Assembly (NCBI GenBank): GCA_024998705.1
Contig: JACOEF010000358.1
Span: 1 to 11,529, forward strand
DNA length: 11,529 nt
Origin: Nitrospira sp.
GTDB taxonomy: Bacteria; Nitrospirota; Nitrospiria; Nitrospirales; Nitrospiraceae
Direction of reading: 5' to 3'
Under the pieces are notes generated by a model. It was given only the letters and a program-made list of their open reading frames with translations. It made no database searches and was not told the DNA's origin. Below are positions 1-7,779 of the stretch, piece after piece (the stretch's first letter is position 1; each line of letters opens with the position of its first letter). Both the position numbers and the translations under genes were made by a program.

Positions 1-234
1 AAGGAAATGAAGCGGGTCGCGGCCATGATCGACTCCATGACCTCACGCGAGCGGCGCGACCACACGTTGATCAACGGGAGCCGAAAGAAGCGGATCGCCC
101 GTGGCAGCGGGACGAGTGTGCAAGAGGTCAACCGTTTGATCAAGCAATTCCTGCAGGCGAGGAAAATAGCCAAGGTCATGTCAGGTGGTGCGGGAGGTCG
201 GCGTCAGTTGGCCCAAATGCTTCGAGGCATGTAA
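1..234 (+). CDS. ffh: Signal recognition particle protein Ffh, C-terminal end (5' truncated by window)
   Basis: This is the last 77 codons of Ffh (SRP54), the GTPase that binds 4.5S RNA and carries signal-peptide-bearing nascent chains to the FtsY receptor at the membrane. Only the end of the methionine-rich M domain is in view. The 4.5S RNA-binding segment is clear at visible residues 24-37, containing [14 protein letters not shown], followed by TSVQEVNRL, which is near-invariant in the family. A short tail ends in LAQMLRGM, and the TAA stop is at 232-234. The reading frame is open from base 1, so the N, G and most of the M domain lie upstream. The ribosomal protein gene rpsP follows on the same strand after 106 bp, and ffh-rpsP linkage is common in bacteria. 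Identification is secure. Confidence 0.95.
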   Translation, partial: KEMKRVAAMIDSMTSRERRDHTLINGSRKKRIARGSGTSVQEVNRLIKQFLQARKIAKVMSGGAGGRRQLAQMLRGM

Positions 235-238
235 CTAG

Positions 239-266
239 GTGACAGTGGTTTCTGTGTGCATATGTT
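239..266 (+). promoter_or_regulatory. Possible sigma70-like promoter upstream of rpsP
   Basis: GTGACA at 239-244 matches five of six bases of the -35 consensus. It is followed after 16 bp by TATGTT at 261-266, which matches four of six of the -10 consensus. It lies in the 106-bp gap between ffh and rpsP and could start a transcript for the rpsP-rimM-trmD-rplS cluster separately from ffh. The match is modest and could be chance. No terminator for ffh is visible in the gap, so read-through from ffh is also possible. Confidence 0.25.
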
Positions 267-340
267 CATGATGGAGACGAGAGTCCTAACCGAGCGAACG
301 CAGCCCATGGCTGACAGCTCATTACTCTGAGGAGGTTCTA

Positions 341-676
341 GTGGCGGTTCATTTACGATTGGCACGGACAGGGCGACATAAGCGGCCGATGTATCGGGTG
401 ATTGCGGCTGACTCACGGAAACCACGCGATGGGCGGTTTTTGGAAATCCTGGGCATTTTCGATCCGCTCAAGAATCCGGCCGTGCCGGTACTGAAGTCGG
501 AGCGGGTGTTGTCCTGGTTGCGGCATGGTGCTCAACCCACGGTAACTGTGCGGACGTTGTTGAAGCGGCATGGGGTCTGGAAAGAGTTCGAGACGGAGAA
601 GAGTGCGAAGGTCGAGAAGACTGCGAAGCCGGAAAAGGCCGAGAAGGCTGTCAAGAGCGTGAAGAGCAAGAAGTAG
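341..676 (+). CDS. rpsP: 30S ribosomal protein S16 (bS16)
   Basis: bS16 is a small-subunit protein that binds 16S rRNA and helps 30S assembly. The 111-residue product starts MAVHLRLARTGRHKRPMYR and continues with ADSRKPRDGRFLEILGIFDP, both hallmarks of the family. The core ends near residue 85 at GVWKEFE. Beyond it is a 25-residue Lys/Glu/Ala/Val-rich tail, longer than in the shortest S16 proteins; such basic tails vary between phyla. The start is GTG at 341, supported by a strong Shine-Dalgarno GAGGAGG at about 329-335 with 5-nt spacing. Rather than the khpA gene often found after rpsP, rimM follows after only 10 bp. Identification is secure. Confidence 0.96.
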   Translation: MAVHLRLARTGRHKRPMYRVIAADSRKPRDGRFLEILGIFDPLKNPAVPVLKSERVLSWLRHGAQPTVTVRTLLKRHGVWKEFETEKSAKVEKTAKPEKAEKAVKSVKSKK

Positions 677-686
677 CTCGACAGGC

Positions 687-1214
687 ATGGCGACGCTCGA
701 TCACGCAGAACTCGTCACCATCGGAAGAATTGAGCGATCGTTCGGGGTGCGAGGCGAGGCGCGCGTGCGTTCGCTTACGGATGTGCCGGGGCGGTTCGAG
801 GCTCTTGGGCAGGTGACTATTGTCGGGTCTGCCGGGAAGACAATCGAGACCCGTGTGACACATGTGCGGCCCGGGGGGCCGACGTGGATTGTGGCGTTCG
901 AGGCGTTTACGACCCCTGAGCAGGTCGCCGAGTTTCGCGGAGCCTTCATCCAAGTTCCCCGCGGAGACTCGCCGGCGTTGCCGGCCGACCAGTACTATCA
1001 ATGTGATTTGATCGGGATGGTCGTGCAGGATGAGGTCGGGACGGTGCTCGGTCGCTTGGAAGAAGTGGTCGCCATGTCCGGAAACCAGAATTTTCTGGTG
1101 CGGCAAGACGGAAAAGACATGCTGATTCCTGCGGCGAAACAAGTCGTGGTTGCGGTCGACGTACCGGCACGGGTCATGACCGTGCGGCTGCCGGAAGGGT
1201 TTGGAGAGCTGTAA
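687..1214 (+). CDS. rimM: Ribosome maturation factor RimM
   Basis: RimM assists late maturation of the 30S head, near protein S19 and the 3' domain of 16S rRNA. The 175-residue product has the usual two-domain layout. The N-terminal beta-barrel begins VTIGRIERSFGVRGEARV and runs to about residue 90. The C-terminal PRC-barrel opens with the signature PADQYYQCDLIGMVV and ends RVMTVRLPEGFGEL. Length is normal for the family. The ATG at 687 fits the domain start; the upstream purine stretch (GACAGG) is a weak ribosome site, so translational coupling to rpsP, 10 bp upstream, is likely. The TAA stop is separated from the trmD ATG by a single base. The order rpsP-rimM-trmD-rplS matches the classical ribosomal operon of many bacteria. 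Confidence 0.95.
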   Translation: MATLDHAELVTIGRIERSFGVRGEARVRSLTDVPGRFEALGQVTIVGSAGKTIETRVTHVRPGGPTWIVAFEAFTTPEQVAEFRGAFIQVPRGDSPALPADQYYQCDLIGMVVQDEVGTVLGRLEEVVAMSGNQNFLVRQDGKDMLIPAAKQVVVAVDVPARVMTVRLPEGFGEL

Positions 1215-1215
1215 C

Positions 1216-1989
1216 ATGCGGTGCGCGGTCCTAACATTGTTCCCGGAGATGGTGGCCCCGGTGCTTGGCCAGAGTATTCTGAAGCGCGCCCAAGAAAAGG
1301 GGTTATTGGAGGTGTTGGTCCAGAACTTGCGCGATCACACCTTCGATCGGCATAAGACGGCAGACGATGTGCCGTATGGCGGGGGGGCCGGGATGGTCAT
1401 GAAGGCTGAACCGGTGCTCCAGGCCATCGATGCGTTACGAACCCGTTATCAGGCCTCTCATCCGGAGACGACGTTGCGGGTGATTATTCCGTCTCCGCAA
1501 GGGCGGCCTTTCACGCAGGAGTTGGCACAGTCGCTGGCGCAGGACGAACGCATCGTAGTCTTCGTCTGCGGGCATTATGAGGGGATGGATGAGCGTGTCA
1601 GACTGGCGCTGCATCCGGAAGAAATCTCCGTCGGGGATTATGTCTTGACCGGAGGGGAACTGCCGGCGCTGGTGATGATCGATGCAGCGGCGCGCCTGGT
1701 TCCAGGCGTGTTGGGCGATGCGGCGTCGGCGGCCGAGGAGTCGTTTACCGAGGGATTGTTGGAGTATCCGCACTACACCAGACCGGCGGAGGTGCGCGGG
1801 ATGGCGGTTCCGGAGGTGCTGGTATCGGGTCACCATGAGGCGATCCGGTTGTGGCGCCGGAAGGAAGCGTTGCGGAACACCTATCTGAAGCGGCCGGATC
1901 TCTTGCGGGATCGCGAGCTTGGATCGGAAGATCGACGGTTGTTGAGCGAAGTGATGCAAGAGAGTCTTGTACAGGTACCTGTTCGTTGA
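1216..1989 (+). CDS. trmD: tRNA (guanine-N1)-methyltransferase TrmD
   Basis: TrmD is the SPOUT-class enzyme that uses S-adenosylmethionine to make m1G37 next to the anticodon in tRNAs reading CNN/NGG codons, preventing +1 frameshifting. The 257-residue product carries the trefoil-knot motifs: [11 protein letters not shown] (53-63), SPQGRPF (93-99), [13 protein letters not shown] (116-128), [13 protein letters not shown] (138-150) and [10 protein letters not shown] (181-190). Start choice: an in-frame TTG at 1201 would add five residues inside rimM, but ATG 1216 gives the family start [12 protein letters not shown] and has a GGAGAG ribosome site a few bases upstream. One oddity: where E. coli TrmD has catalytic Asp169 (EDSF), this protein has Glu175 (EESF), while the Arg154 equivalent is kept as Arg160. 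Identification is secure; the substitution is treated as a separate finding. Confidence 0.95.
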   Translation: MRCAVLTLFPEMVAPVLGQSILKRAQEKGLLEVLVQNLRDHTFDRHKTADDVPYGGGAGMVMKAEPVLQAIDALRTRYQASHPETTLRVIIPSPQGRPFTQELAQSLAQDERIVVFVCGHYEGMDERVRLALHPEEISVGDYVLTGGELPALVMIDAAARLVPGVLGDAASAAEESFTEGLLEYPHYTRPAEVRGMAVPEVLVSGHHEAIRLWRRKEALRNTYLKRPDLLRDRELGSEDRRLLSEVMQESLVQVPVR

Positions 1990-2008
1990 GAGGAGGAGGG
2001 GAAAGATT

Positions 2009-2422
2009 ATGAATCGGCTAGAACGGATCCAACGATCCTTAACCAAGAAAACGACGCCTAAGTTTGAGATCGGGGATACTGTTCGTGTCCACGTGAAGGT
2101 GGTCGAGGGTGAAAAAGAGCGTATCCAGGTGTATGAGGGGACGGTCATCGCCAGAAAAGGCACGCTCAATAGCGAAACCTTCACCGTGCGCAAGCTGTCC
2201 TACAATGTCGGTGTCGAGCGGACCTTCCCCATCCACTCACCCAATGTGGCCAAGGTCGATGTCGTCCGCCAAGGGCGCGTTCGCCGGGCCAAGCTCTACT
2301 ATCTGCGCACCAAGAAGGGCAAGTTTGCCAAGGTGGAAGACCGTGAATTTAAGGTCGAGAGCAAGGCACAGGCAGCTGCCAAGCTTGAGGCGGACGCAGC
2401 AGCCACGGCTGCGAAGGCCTGA
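2009..2422 (+). CDS. rplS: 50S ribosomal protein L19 (bL19)
   Basis: bL19 is a large-subunit protein at the 30S-50S interface. The 137-residue product starts [14 protein letters not shown], continues with [20 protein letters not shown] and has the conserved [31 protein letters not shown] and RRAKLYYLR segments. The family core is about 115 residues; here a tail rich in Ala, Lys and Glu extends it by roughly 20. A longer in-frame reading from GTG 1967 would overlap trmD, but ATG 2009 matches the family start and is preceded by a very strong AGGAGGAGGGG at about 1990-2000, which fits high expression. It follows trmD after 19 bp and probably shares its transcript. Confidence 0.95.
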   Translation: MNRLERIQRSLTKKTTPKFEIGDTVRVHVKVVEGEKERIQVYEGTVIARKGTLNSETFTVRKLSYNVGVERTFPIHSPNVAKVDVVRQGRVRRAKLYYLRTKKGKFAKVEDREFKVESKAQAAAKLEADAAATAAKA

Positions 2423-2471
2423 TCGTTCGATTGTGTTGTGTTCCGCTTGAGGCCAGGACAGAGGCGCACGT

Positions 2472-3146
2472 TTGGCTGGTACTCCGAACCCGACGATAGG
2501 AGGCCCCACCGAGGAATTTGAGGTGGAGGCTTGGTGTCGTGGGTACCGGCATATAGCCGGGCTCGATGAGGCCGGGCGTGGGCCTCTCGCCGGTCCCGTC
2601 GTCGCGGCTGCGGTGGTGTTGCCGCGTCGATGTCGCCTGCCAGGCCTGAATGATTCCAAGCAGGTCGGGGAGGCGGACCGTGTTCGACTGTTCGCTGAAA
2701 TCGTTCGTCGGGCCATCGGCGTTGGCATCGGGGCTGCGACGGAGGCGGAGATCGATCGGTTGAACATCCTTCAAGCGACCCGGTTGGCCATGCAGCGTGC
2801 GCTCCAGGCATTGCCGTTTCCGCCGGATTTCTTGCTGCTGGATGCTGTGACGCTTTCCGGTTTGTCGGTTCCTCAACGTTCCATCATCAAGGGCGATGGC
2901 CTCTCCTGCTCCATTGCGGCCGCTTCGATCATCGCGAAGGTGACGCGCGATCGCTTGATGGTTGAGTATCACCGTTGGTATCCCCAATATAATTTCGCCG
3001 AACACAAAGGCTACGGAACTCCGGAGCACCTCCGTCTGCTCCGAGAGCACGGGCCTTGTTCGATCCATCGCCGGAGTTTTGCTCCGGTGCAGCACCTCTG
3101 TGCCGGTGATGCCGGGACAGGGCGTTCCTCTGTCGCCCAGGCCTGA
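2472..3146 (+). CDS. rnhB: Ribonuclease HII
   Basis: RNase HII cleaves RNA in RNA-DNA hybrids and removes single misincorporated ribonucleotides from DNA. The 224-residue product contains the catalytic DEDD set: Asp32 and Glu33 in AGLDEAGRGPLAGPV, Asp124 in FLLLDAV and Asp142 in IKGDG. It also has the signature SIAAASIIAKVTRD and HKGYGTPEHL, which hold substrate-contacting residues. The start chosen is TTG 2472, with an AGAGG a few bases upstream. GTG 2523, still ahead of the first catalytic motif, is an alternative, so the first 15-20 residues are uncertain. A 49-bp gap separates it from rplS. The last 13 residues are low in conservation. yraN follows after 16 bp, a common pairing. Confidence 0.94.
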   Translation: MAGTPNPTIGGPTEEFEVEAWCRGYRHIAGLDEAGRGPLAGPVVAAAVVLPRRCRLPGLNDSKQVGEADRVRLFAEIVRRAIGVGIGAATEAEIDRLNILQATRLAMQRALQALPFPPDFLLLDAVTLSGLSVPQRSIIKGDGLSCSIAAASIIAKVTRDRLMVEYHRWYPQYNFAEHKGYGTPEHLRLLREHGPCSIHRRSFAPVQHLCAGDAGTGRSSVAQA

Positions 3147-3162
3147 GGGGCCCGCTGGATCG

Positions 3163-3549
3163 ATGCGTGACCGACGTCGTGAAGTGGGGGATGAAGGAGA
3201 AGGACGGGCCGAAGCCTACCTGCGACGGCAGGGGTTTCGTATCCTTGGCCGGAATGTGCGCTCTCCCTTGGGCGAGCTCGATCTGGTGGCCGATGACCAG
3301 GGGGTACTGGTGTTCATCGAGGTCAAACGTCGTCGGAACGGAACCTACGGCGGCGCGATTGAAGCTATTGATGCGCGCAAGCGTGCTAAATTAATTCAAC
3401 TCGCGGCGCAGTACCTCGCGCAACACCGGATTCGTGATTGTGCGTGTCGATTCGATGTGGTCTTGATACAGGATGATGCCGGGACGGTTGGCCCGGTGCA
3501 GCATATTGCGAATGCATTCGACGTCGCGGGGGATGATCTGCGATGGTAG
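3163..3549 (+). CDS. yraN: YraN family (UPF0102) predicted endonuclease-fold protein
   Basis: The 128-residue product belongs to the YraN/UPF0102 family, which has a restriction-endonuclease-like fold but no well-established substrate; a DNA repair or recombination role is usually suspected. The family motifs are present: GDEGEGRAEAYLRRQGFRIL near the N-terminus, then GELDLVADD followed by VFIEVKRR. These provide the Asp and Glu-x-Lys of a PD-(D/E)XK active site (GELD...EVK). AIDARKRAKLIQLAAQYL follows. The open frame extends upstream into rnhB (an ATG at 3109 is available), but ATG 3163 gives the usual MRDRRREVGD-type beginning and avoids overlap. A TGAGGGG just after the rnhB stop may act as a rather distant ribosome site. 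The rnhB-yraN linkage is widespread. Confidence 0.88.
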   Translation: MRDRRREVGDEGEGRAEAYLRRQGFRILGRNVRSPLGELDLVADDQGVLVFIEVKRRRNGTYGGAIEAIDARKRAKLIQLAAQYLAQHRIRDCACRFDVVLIQDDAGTVGPVQHIANAFDVAGDDLRW

Positions 3550-3651
3550 GATGGGAATCGCGCTCCTGATTGATCTGCTCAAAGTGTGCCGTGCTCAGTG
3601 GGAAGGACCTGAGAGTTCACTCCGGTCCGGCCGCTGTCTCTGCTACCATCC

Positions 3652-4320
3652 ATGATTCAACTTTTTCACGTCTCAAAATATTACGACCGTCGTCTGGCGC
3701 TATCCGATGTGACGCTGGACATCGAGAAGGGCGAGTTCGTCCTGTTGATGGGGCCGAGCGGCGCGGGCAAATCGACATTGCTGAAATTGTTGATCGGCGC
3801 AGAGCGCCCGGAGGAAGGGCAGATTCTGGTGCAGGGCCGTAGCTTGTCCAAATTGCGACCGTCTGAAATCCCCCTATTGCGTCGAAAAGTGGGGGTGGTG
3901 CTGCAGGATTTCCGTCTGCTGCCCAAGAAAACCGTGTTCGATAACGTGTCGTTGCCTCTGCTGGTTCAGGGGGCCTCCACCGTTGAAATCAGACGGAAAG
4001 TGACGGAGGCGTTACGGTCGGTGGGGCTGGATCATAAGAAGGATCTCTTTCCCCCTGGACTTTCCACCGGCGAACAGCAACGGGTTTGCATCGCCCGCGC
4101 CACCGTCAATGGGCCGATCATGCTGCTGGCCGATGAGCCGACCGGGAATTTGGACCCAGAGCTGACCAGCGAAATCATCGAGCTGTTCAAGTCGATCAAC
4201 GCCCGTGGCACAACCATCATCGTGGCGACTCACGATCCCAACGTCTTGGCACAGGTCAATCGGCGCGTGATCACATTGGATCAAGGGAAGGTCGTCTCTC
4301 GGGAGCAGGTGTGTCCGTGA
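3652..4320 (+). CDS. ftsE: Cell division ATP-binding protein FtsE
   Basis: FtsE is the cytoplasmic ATPase of the FtsEX complex, which sits at the division septum and uses ATP hydrolysis to drive periplasmic activation of cell-wall hydrolases. The 222-residue product has all ABC ATPase elements: Walker A GPSGAGKS (34-41), Q-loop Gln85 in VVLQDFRLL, signature LSTGEQQR (137-144, with Thr where Gly is usual), Walker B MLLADEP (157-163) and switch His194 in VATHD. The start MIQLFHVSKYYD fits the family. No Shine-Dalgarno is visible before ATG 3652, where the upstream 20 bases are pyrimidine-rich. A 102-bp gap separates it from yraN, and no convincing promoter was found there. The end overlaps the ftsX start. 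Confidence 0.95.
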   Translation: MIQLFHVSKYYDRRLALSDVTLDIEKGEFVLLMGPSGAGKSTLLKLLIGAERPEEGQILVQGRSLSKLRPSEIPLLRRKVGVVLQDFRLLPKKTVFDNVSLPLLVQGASTVEIRRKVTEALRSVGLDHKKDLFPPGLSTGEQQRVCIARATVNGPIMLLADEPTGNLDPELTSEIIELFKSINARGTTIIVATHDPNVLAQVNRRVITLDQGKVVSREQVCP

Positions 4321-5216
4321 GGCGCCTCCTGTATTTATTGCGGGAGGCGGTCGCCAATGTGTTGACGAACCGCACGACCACGGTGGTGGCGGTGGCTACC
4401 ACGGCGTTCACGTTTGCCTGCGTCGGCGTGTTCTTGCTGCTCTATGTCAATTTGAGAGCCATGGCCTCGTCGCTCGAGCAGGATATTCAGGTGATGGTGT
4501 ATCTGCAGGATGACCTAACGGAGCAGACGAGAGGCGAAATCGAACTGCAATTGAAAGCCGATCGTGCGGTCGGGGCGTTGACCTTTGTGTCCAAGGAGCG
4601 GGCCTTGGCGGATTTCCAGAGTCAGTTTCCGGCGGAGTCGCATCTGTTGCAGGGACTCGGGCGGAACCCGCTTCCGGCGTCGTTCGTCGTGACGCTTGCC
4701 GTGGAGTCTCGCTCATCGGAAGCGATGCGGCGTTGGGCCAACCGCGCCCAGGCGATTCCTGGAGTCGCGCAGGTGCAATATAATCAGGAATGGGTTGAGG
4801 CCTTAGCCGGCATTGTCCGGTATATCGAGGTGGCGGCCATCATCGTCGGCATCATTTTATCTGCGGCGTCGGTCACGATCATCGCGAACACGATTCGTTT
4901 GGCGCTGTATTCACGCCGGGAAGAAATTGAGATTCTGGGATTGATCGGCGCGAGCAGCACCTTTATCCGCGTGCCCTACCTGCTCGAAGGCGCGGCGCTC
5001 GGGTTGCTCGGCAGCGCGCTGTCGCTGGTGATCCTCAAAGCCGGGTTCGAATTGTTTCGTCATGAAATCCGGTCTGCCAGCCGATTCCTGGGTGTGGACA
5101 CGCTGCTGACGTTTTTTCCTGTCGAAATGTGTGTGGTGCTCGTGTGTGTGGGGCTCTTCCTCGGCTGTGCCGGCAGTTTTCTCTCCTTGCTCCGGTTCGG
5201 GGAGGGACGGGCATGA
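4317..5216 (+). CDS. ftsX: Cell division protein FtsX (permease-like subunit)
   Basis: FtsX is the membrane partner of FtsE and transmits the ATPase cycle to a periplasmic hydrolase or hydrolase activator. The 299-residue product has the expected topology: a short cytoplasmic N-terminus, TM1 at about 22-45, an extracytoplasmic domain at about 46-168, and TM2 (171-194), TM3 (220-244) and TM4 (266-290). The RREEIEILGLIGAS loop after TM2 is typical of FtsX. Two GTG starts are possible. GTG 4311 would overlap ftsE by 10 bp. GTG 4317 forms a GTGA overlap with the ftsE stop and sits about 7 bases after AGCAGG, so it is preferred. The stop overlaps the next gene in an ATGA. Tight coupling argues for stoichiometric FtsE, FtsX and EnvC-like production. 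Confidence 0.94.
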   Translation: MRRLLYLLREAVANVLTNRTTTVVAVATTAFTFACVGVFLLLYVNLRAMASSLEQDIQVMVYLQDDLTEQTRGEIELQLKADRAVGALTFVSKERALADFQSQFPAESHLLQGLGRNPLPASFVVTLAVESRSSEAMRRWANRAQAIPGVAQVQYNQEWVEALAGIVRYIEVAAIIVGIILSAASVTIIANTIRLALYSRREEIEILGLIGASSTFIRVPYLLEGAALGLLGSALSLVILKAGFELFRHEIRSASRFLGVDTLLTFFPVEMCVVLVCVGLFLGCAGSFLSLLRFGEGRA

Positions 5217-6403
5217 CGTGGGCACGATGGGGATGTGTCGTGATGGCTGTTCAGATGGTTCTGTGGACGGTTCCGGCCTGGGCGGAGCGCAAAGATTCGT
5301 ATGCGGACAAGATCGAGCAAGAAAAGAAAACGCTGGAGAAGCTGCGCGGCACGATTGTCGAGAAGCGTAAGAAGGCGGATGAGGCGGAGAAGAAACGCGA
5401 GTCGGTCCTGCAGGGATTGCAGTCGTTGGACGAACGTCTGGTGCGCTATCGTCAGGAGCATCAAGACGTCGTCAGGAAGCTCAAAAAGAAGGATGTGGAA
5501 ATCGAGCAGATGAGCGTGCAGTTGAGCCGGCTGTCGGAACGTATCGATGAGCGGCAGGATGCCATCGCGGCCCGTCTACGGGTTCAGTATGTCGAAGGGC
5601 GCTTTTGGCACCTGAGAACGCTGCTGGCAGCCAGCTCTTCAGGGGACTTTCAACGACGATTTCGTTACCTCTCCGCCGTCACTCAGCGAGAGTATGAGAT
5701 CATGGAAACCTACCGGAAAGATGCCGAGCGGATTGCCGAGGTCGAGCGGAGTCGAGAAGAGGCGCGTCAGGGCATCCTGGCCTACAAGGCCAGCACCGAG
5801 GAAAAGCTGGCTCAGATCCAAGGTTTGAAAAAACAGAAACGGGTGTATCTCGCGAAAATTACTCAAGAAAAGGAATCGCATGACCGGGCCGTAGAGGAAT
5901 TGGAGCGGGCGGCCAGCCGGGTCGACAGTTTGCTGAAAGAGCTGGAAACCAGACGTCGGGCGGCACTGGCAACTCGCCCCCCCTCTGCGGCGGGAGGCCT
6001 CCGTGCGTTACGAGGGACGCTCCTTTGGCCGACCGAAGGGCAAGTGGTGTCGTACTTCGGACGGCAGAAGCACCCGACCTTCAATACCTATATCCAGCGA
6101 AAAGGGATTGAGATTCGCGCCGCGGAAGGGAGTAATATACGGTCGGTGCTTGCCGGCCAGGTTGTCTACGCGGACTGGTTGAAAGGCTACGGACTCGTTA
6201 TAATCATGGATCATGCGAACGGAGTCTTTTCGTTGTATGCTCACGCGTCGAAAATATTGACGTCGGTGGGGGCCCGGATCGAAGCCGGAGAAGCGATCGG
6301 TGAAACGGGTGACACAGGTATGACGGGTGAAAATACGCTCTATTTTGAGTTACGCGAGGGGGCGGAACCGGTGGATCCCCTCGTGTGGCTGTCAAAACGG
6401 TAG
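5213..6403 (+). CDS. envC: EnvC-like murein hydrolase activator (degenerate LytM/M23 domain)
   Basis: The 396-residue product looks like a periplasmic activator of peptidoglycan amidases. A signal peptide covers residues 1-24, with likely cleavage after PAWA. Residues about 28-250 are heavily charged and predicted coiled coil in two long blocks. A LytM (M23) domain occupies about 268-396. The metal-binding residues are lost: the HxGxD motif reads RKGIE (296-300) and the HLHFE motif reads TLYFE (375-379), while His344 in YAH remains. E. coli EnvC is degenerate in the same way and activates AmiA/AmiB when FtsX moves it. The position, overlapping ftsX by 4 bp (ATGA), supports that role. ATG 5213 is chosen over an upstream in-frame GTG at 5129 because of the signal peptide and a GGGGAGGG ribosome site. 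The partner amidase is not in the window. Confidence 0.9.
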   Translation: MTWARWGCVVMAVQMVLWTVPAWAERKDSYADKIEQEKKTLEKLRGTIVEKRKKADEAEKKRESVLQGLQSLDERLVRYRQEHQDVVRKLKKKDVEIEQMSVQLSRLSERIDERQDAIAARLRVQYVEGRFWHLRTLLAASSSGDFQRRFRYLSAVTQREYEIMETYRKDAERIAEVERSREEARQGILAYKASTEEKLAQIQGLKKQKRVYLAKITQEKESHDRAVEELERAASRVDSLLKELETRRRAALATRPPSAAGGLRALRGTLLWPTEGQVVSYFGRQKHPTFNTYIQRKGIEIRAAEGSNIRSVLAGQVVYADWLKGYGLVIIMDHANGVFSLYAHASKILTSVGARIEAGEAIGETGDTGMTGENTLYFELREGAEPVDPLVWLSKR

Positions 6404-6429
6404 GTCTCGGAAGGAAGGAAACCCACGAT

Positions 6430-7779
6430 ATGGAACAGCGGCGAAGCCGACGGTGGTTATATCTTTTGCTGATGGTGACGGTAGCCTTAGGAATCGGCAT
6501 CGTGCTGGAGAAAGGATTGGAGCGGACCGGCCACGCCTCCGAGACCTATGAAGAACTGCGGACCTTCTCCGAGGTCTTGACGCAGGTGCAGAAGCATTAT
6601 GTCGACGATACCAAGGTGAAAGATCTCGTGCAGGGGGCGATTCGCGGGATGCTCTCCACGCTGGATCCGCACTCGGCCTATATGACACCCGAGATGTACA
6701 AAGAAATGCAGGTCGAAACCAAAGGCGAGTTCGGCGGGGTGGGGATTCAGATCGGCGTCAAAGAGAACCGGTTGGCCGTCATTTCCCCGATCGAAGGCAC
6801 ACCTGCGCATCGAGCTGGGATCAAGGCCGGTGATTTTATTACCAAGGTGAACGACGAACCCACAAAGGATCTCACGCTGATGGATGCGGTGCAGAAAATG
6901 CGCGGTCCCAAAGGCACCAAGGTGAATCTCACCATTCAGCGGGACGGCACGGCGGATCCGCTGGCGTTTTCACTGGTGCGGGACACCATCAAGATCGAAA
7001 GCGTGAAGTTCAAGGTGCTCGACAATACCATTGGGTATGTGCGTTTGACGCAGTTCCAGGAAGCCACGGGACGGGATCTCGGCCGGGCGCTCAAGCAGTT
7101 CAAGGAGCAGAAGGTTCAAGGGACGATTCTCGACTTGCGGAACAATCCTGGTGGTCTCCTGACAGCGGCCGTCGATGTGTCCGAACAGTTTGTGGGGAAC
7201 GGGAAGCTGATCGTGTATACCAAAGGTCGTGAGGGGAAGAAGGACGAGTGGTTCTCCAAGACGAAGGAGACGCTGGAAGATTCTCCGATGATCATTCTGG
7301 TGAACGAAGGGTCGGCTAGCGCGTCGGAGATTGTGGCTGGTGCGTTGCAGGATTGGGGACGGGCCGTCATTGTCGGGACCACGTCCTTCGGTAAGGGATC
7401 GGTCCAGACGATTCTGCCGTTGGGCGACGGGTCGGGACTCCGCCTCACGACTGCCATGTACTACACCCCGAAGGGGCGCTCAATTCAGTCTACCGGCATC
7501 ACGCCGGATATTGTGGTTAAATTGCAGGCACAGACAGTGGCCAAGGCCGGCGAGAAAGACGGAAAAGAGTCTGAGCCGAAGACGGCCAAAACGCCCGCAG
7601 CCGGAAAAGATGCCTCATCTTCGGCCAAGCCGGGCGAGGAACCTGCCCATAAGAACGGCACGGTGCCCGCAGGCGATGCCGCCGGGGACATTTCCCTGGA
7701 CGATGATGTGCAGCTCCAGAAGGCCGTTGAACTGTTGAAGACCTGGAAGATCTTTAGGGAGCTGCGTCCGGCCGCGTAG
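6430..7779 (+). CDS. ctpA: Carboxy-terminal processing protease, S41 family (CtpA-like)
   Basis: S41 proteases cleave near the C-termini of periplasmic proteins, including cell-wall hydrolases and their regulators. The 449-residue product has an uncleaved anchor or signal segment at about 9-26, a PDZ domain at about 98-175 (GVGIQIGV to VNLTIQRDG), and the protease core with VRLTQFQ, LDLRNNPGGLL, NEGSASASEIVAGALQDW and GTTSFGKGSVQ. By alignment to CtpB the catalytic pair is Ser297 and Lys322, with Gln326. After residue about 370 comes a low-complexity Lys/Ala/Pro/Glu linker, then a C-terminal helix-like segment with DDDVQLQKAVELLKTW. ATG 6430 is chosen, with GGAAGGAAA upstream, over an in-frame GTG at 6385 inside envC. 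It sits 26 bp after envC; ftsE-ftsX-envC-ctpA linkage is common. Confidence 0.94.
   Translation: MEQRRSRRWLYLLLMVTVALGIGIVLEKGLERTGHASETYEELRTFSEVLTQVQKHYVDDTKVKDLVQGAIRGMLSTLDPHSAYMTPEMYKEMQVETKGEFGGVGIQIGVKENRLAVISPIEGTPAHRAGIKAGDFITKVNDEPTKDLTLMDAVQKMRGPKGTKVNLTIQRDGTADPLAFSLVRDTIKIESVKFKVLDNTIGYVRLTQFQEATGRDLGRALKQFKEQKVQGTILDLRNNPGGLLTAAVDVSEQFVGNGKLIVYTKGREGKKDEWFSKTKETLEDSPMIILVNEGSASASEIVAGALQDWGRAVIVGTTSFGKGSVQTILPLGDGSGLRLTTAMYYTPKGRSIQSTGITPDIVVKLQAQTVAKAGEKDGKESEPKTAKTPAAGKDASSSAKPGEEPAHKNGTVPAGDAAGDISLDDDVQLQKAVELLKTWKIFRELRPAA

Noticed and set aside
1435..2193. Long open frame on the minus strand (252 codons) opposite trmD and rplS
   Set aside because: It lies fully antisense to two clearly identified genes, its product resembles no family I know, and GC-rich coding sequence commonly leaves such open shadows.
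2349..3095. 248-codon minus-strand open frame opposite rnhB
   Set aside because: It is antisense to a well-conserved RNase HII with all catalytic residues; no motif or ribosome site supports it.
3083..3504. Repeated CCGGTGCAGCA in rnhB and yraN
   Set aside because: Both copies encode a Pro-Val-Gln-His stretch in different genes; an 11-base match within 420 bp of GC-rich coding sequence is likely coincidence, and no further copies or flanking symmetry were seen.
3641..3651. Extended -10 element (TGCTACCAT) giving a leaderless ftsE mRNA
   Set aside because: The element ends only 2 bp before the ATG, so transcription would begin inside the gene, and no -35 box is found at the right distance.
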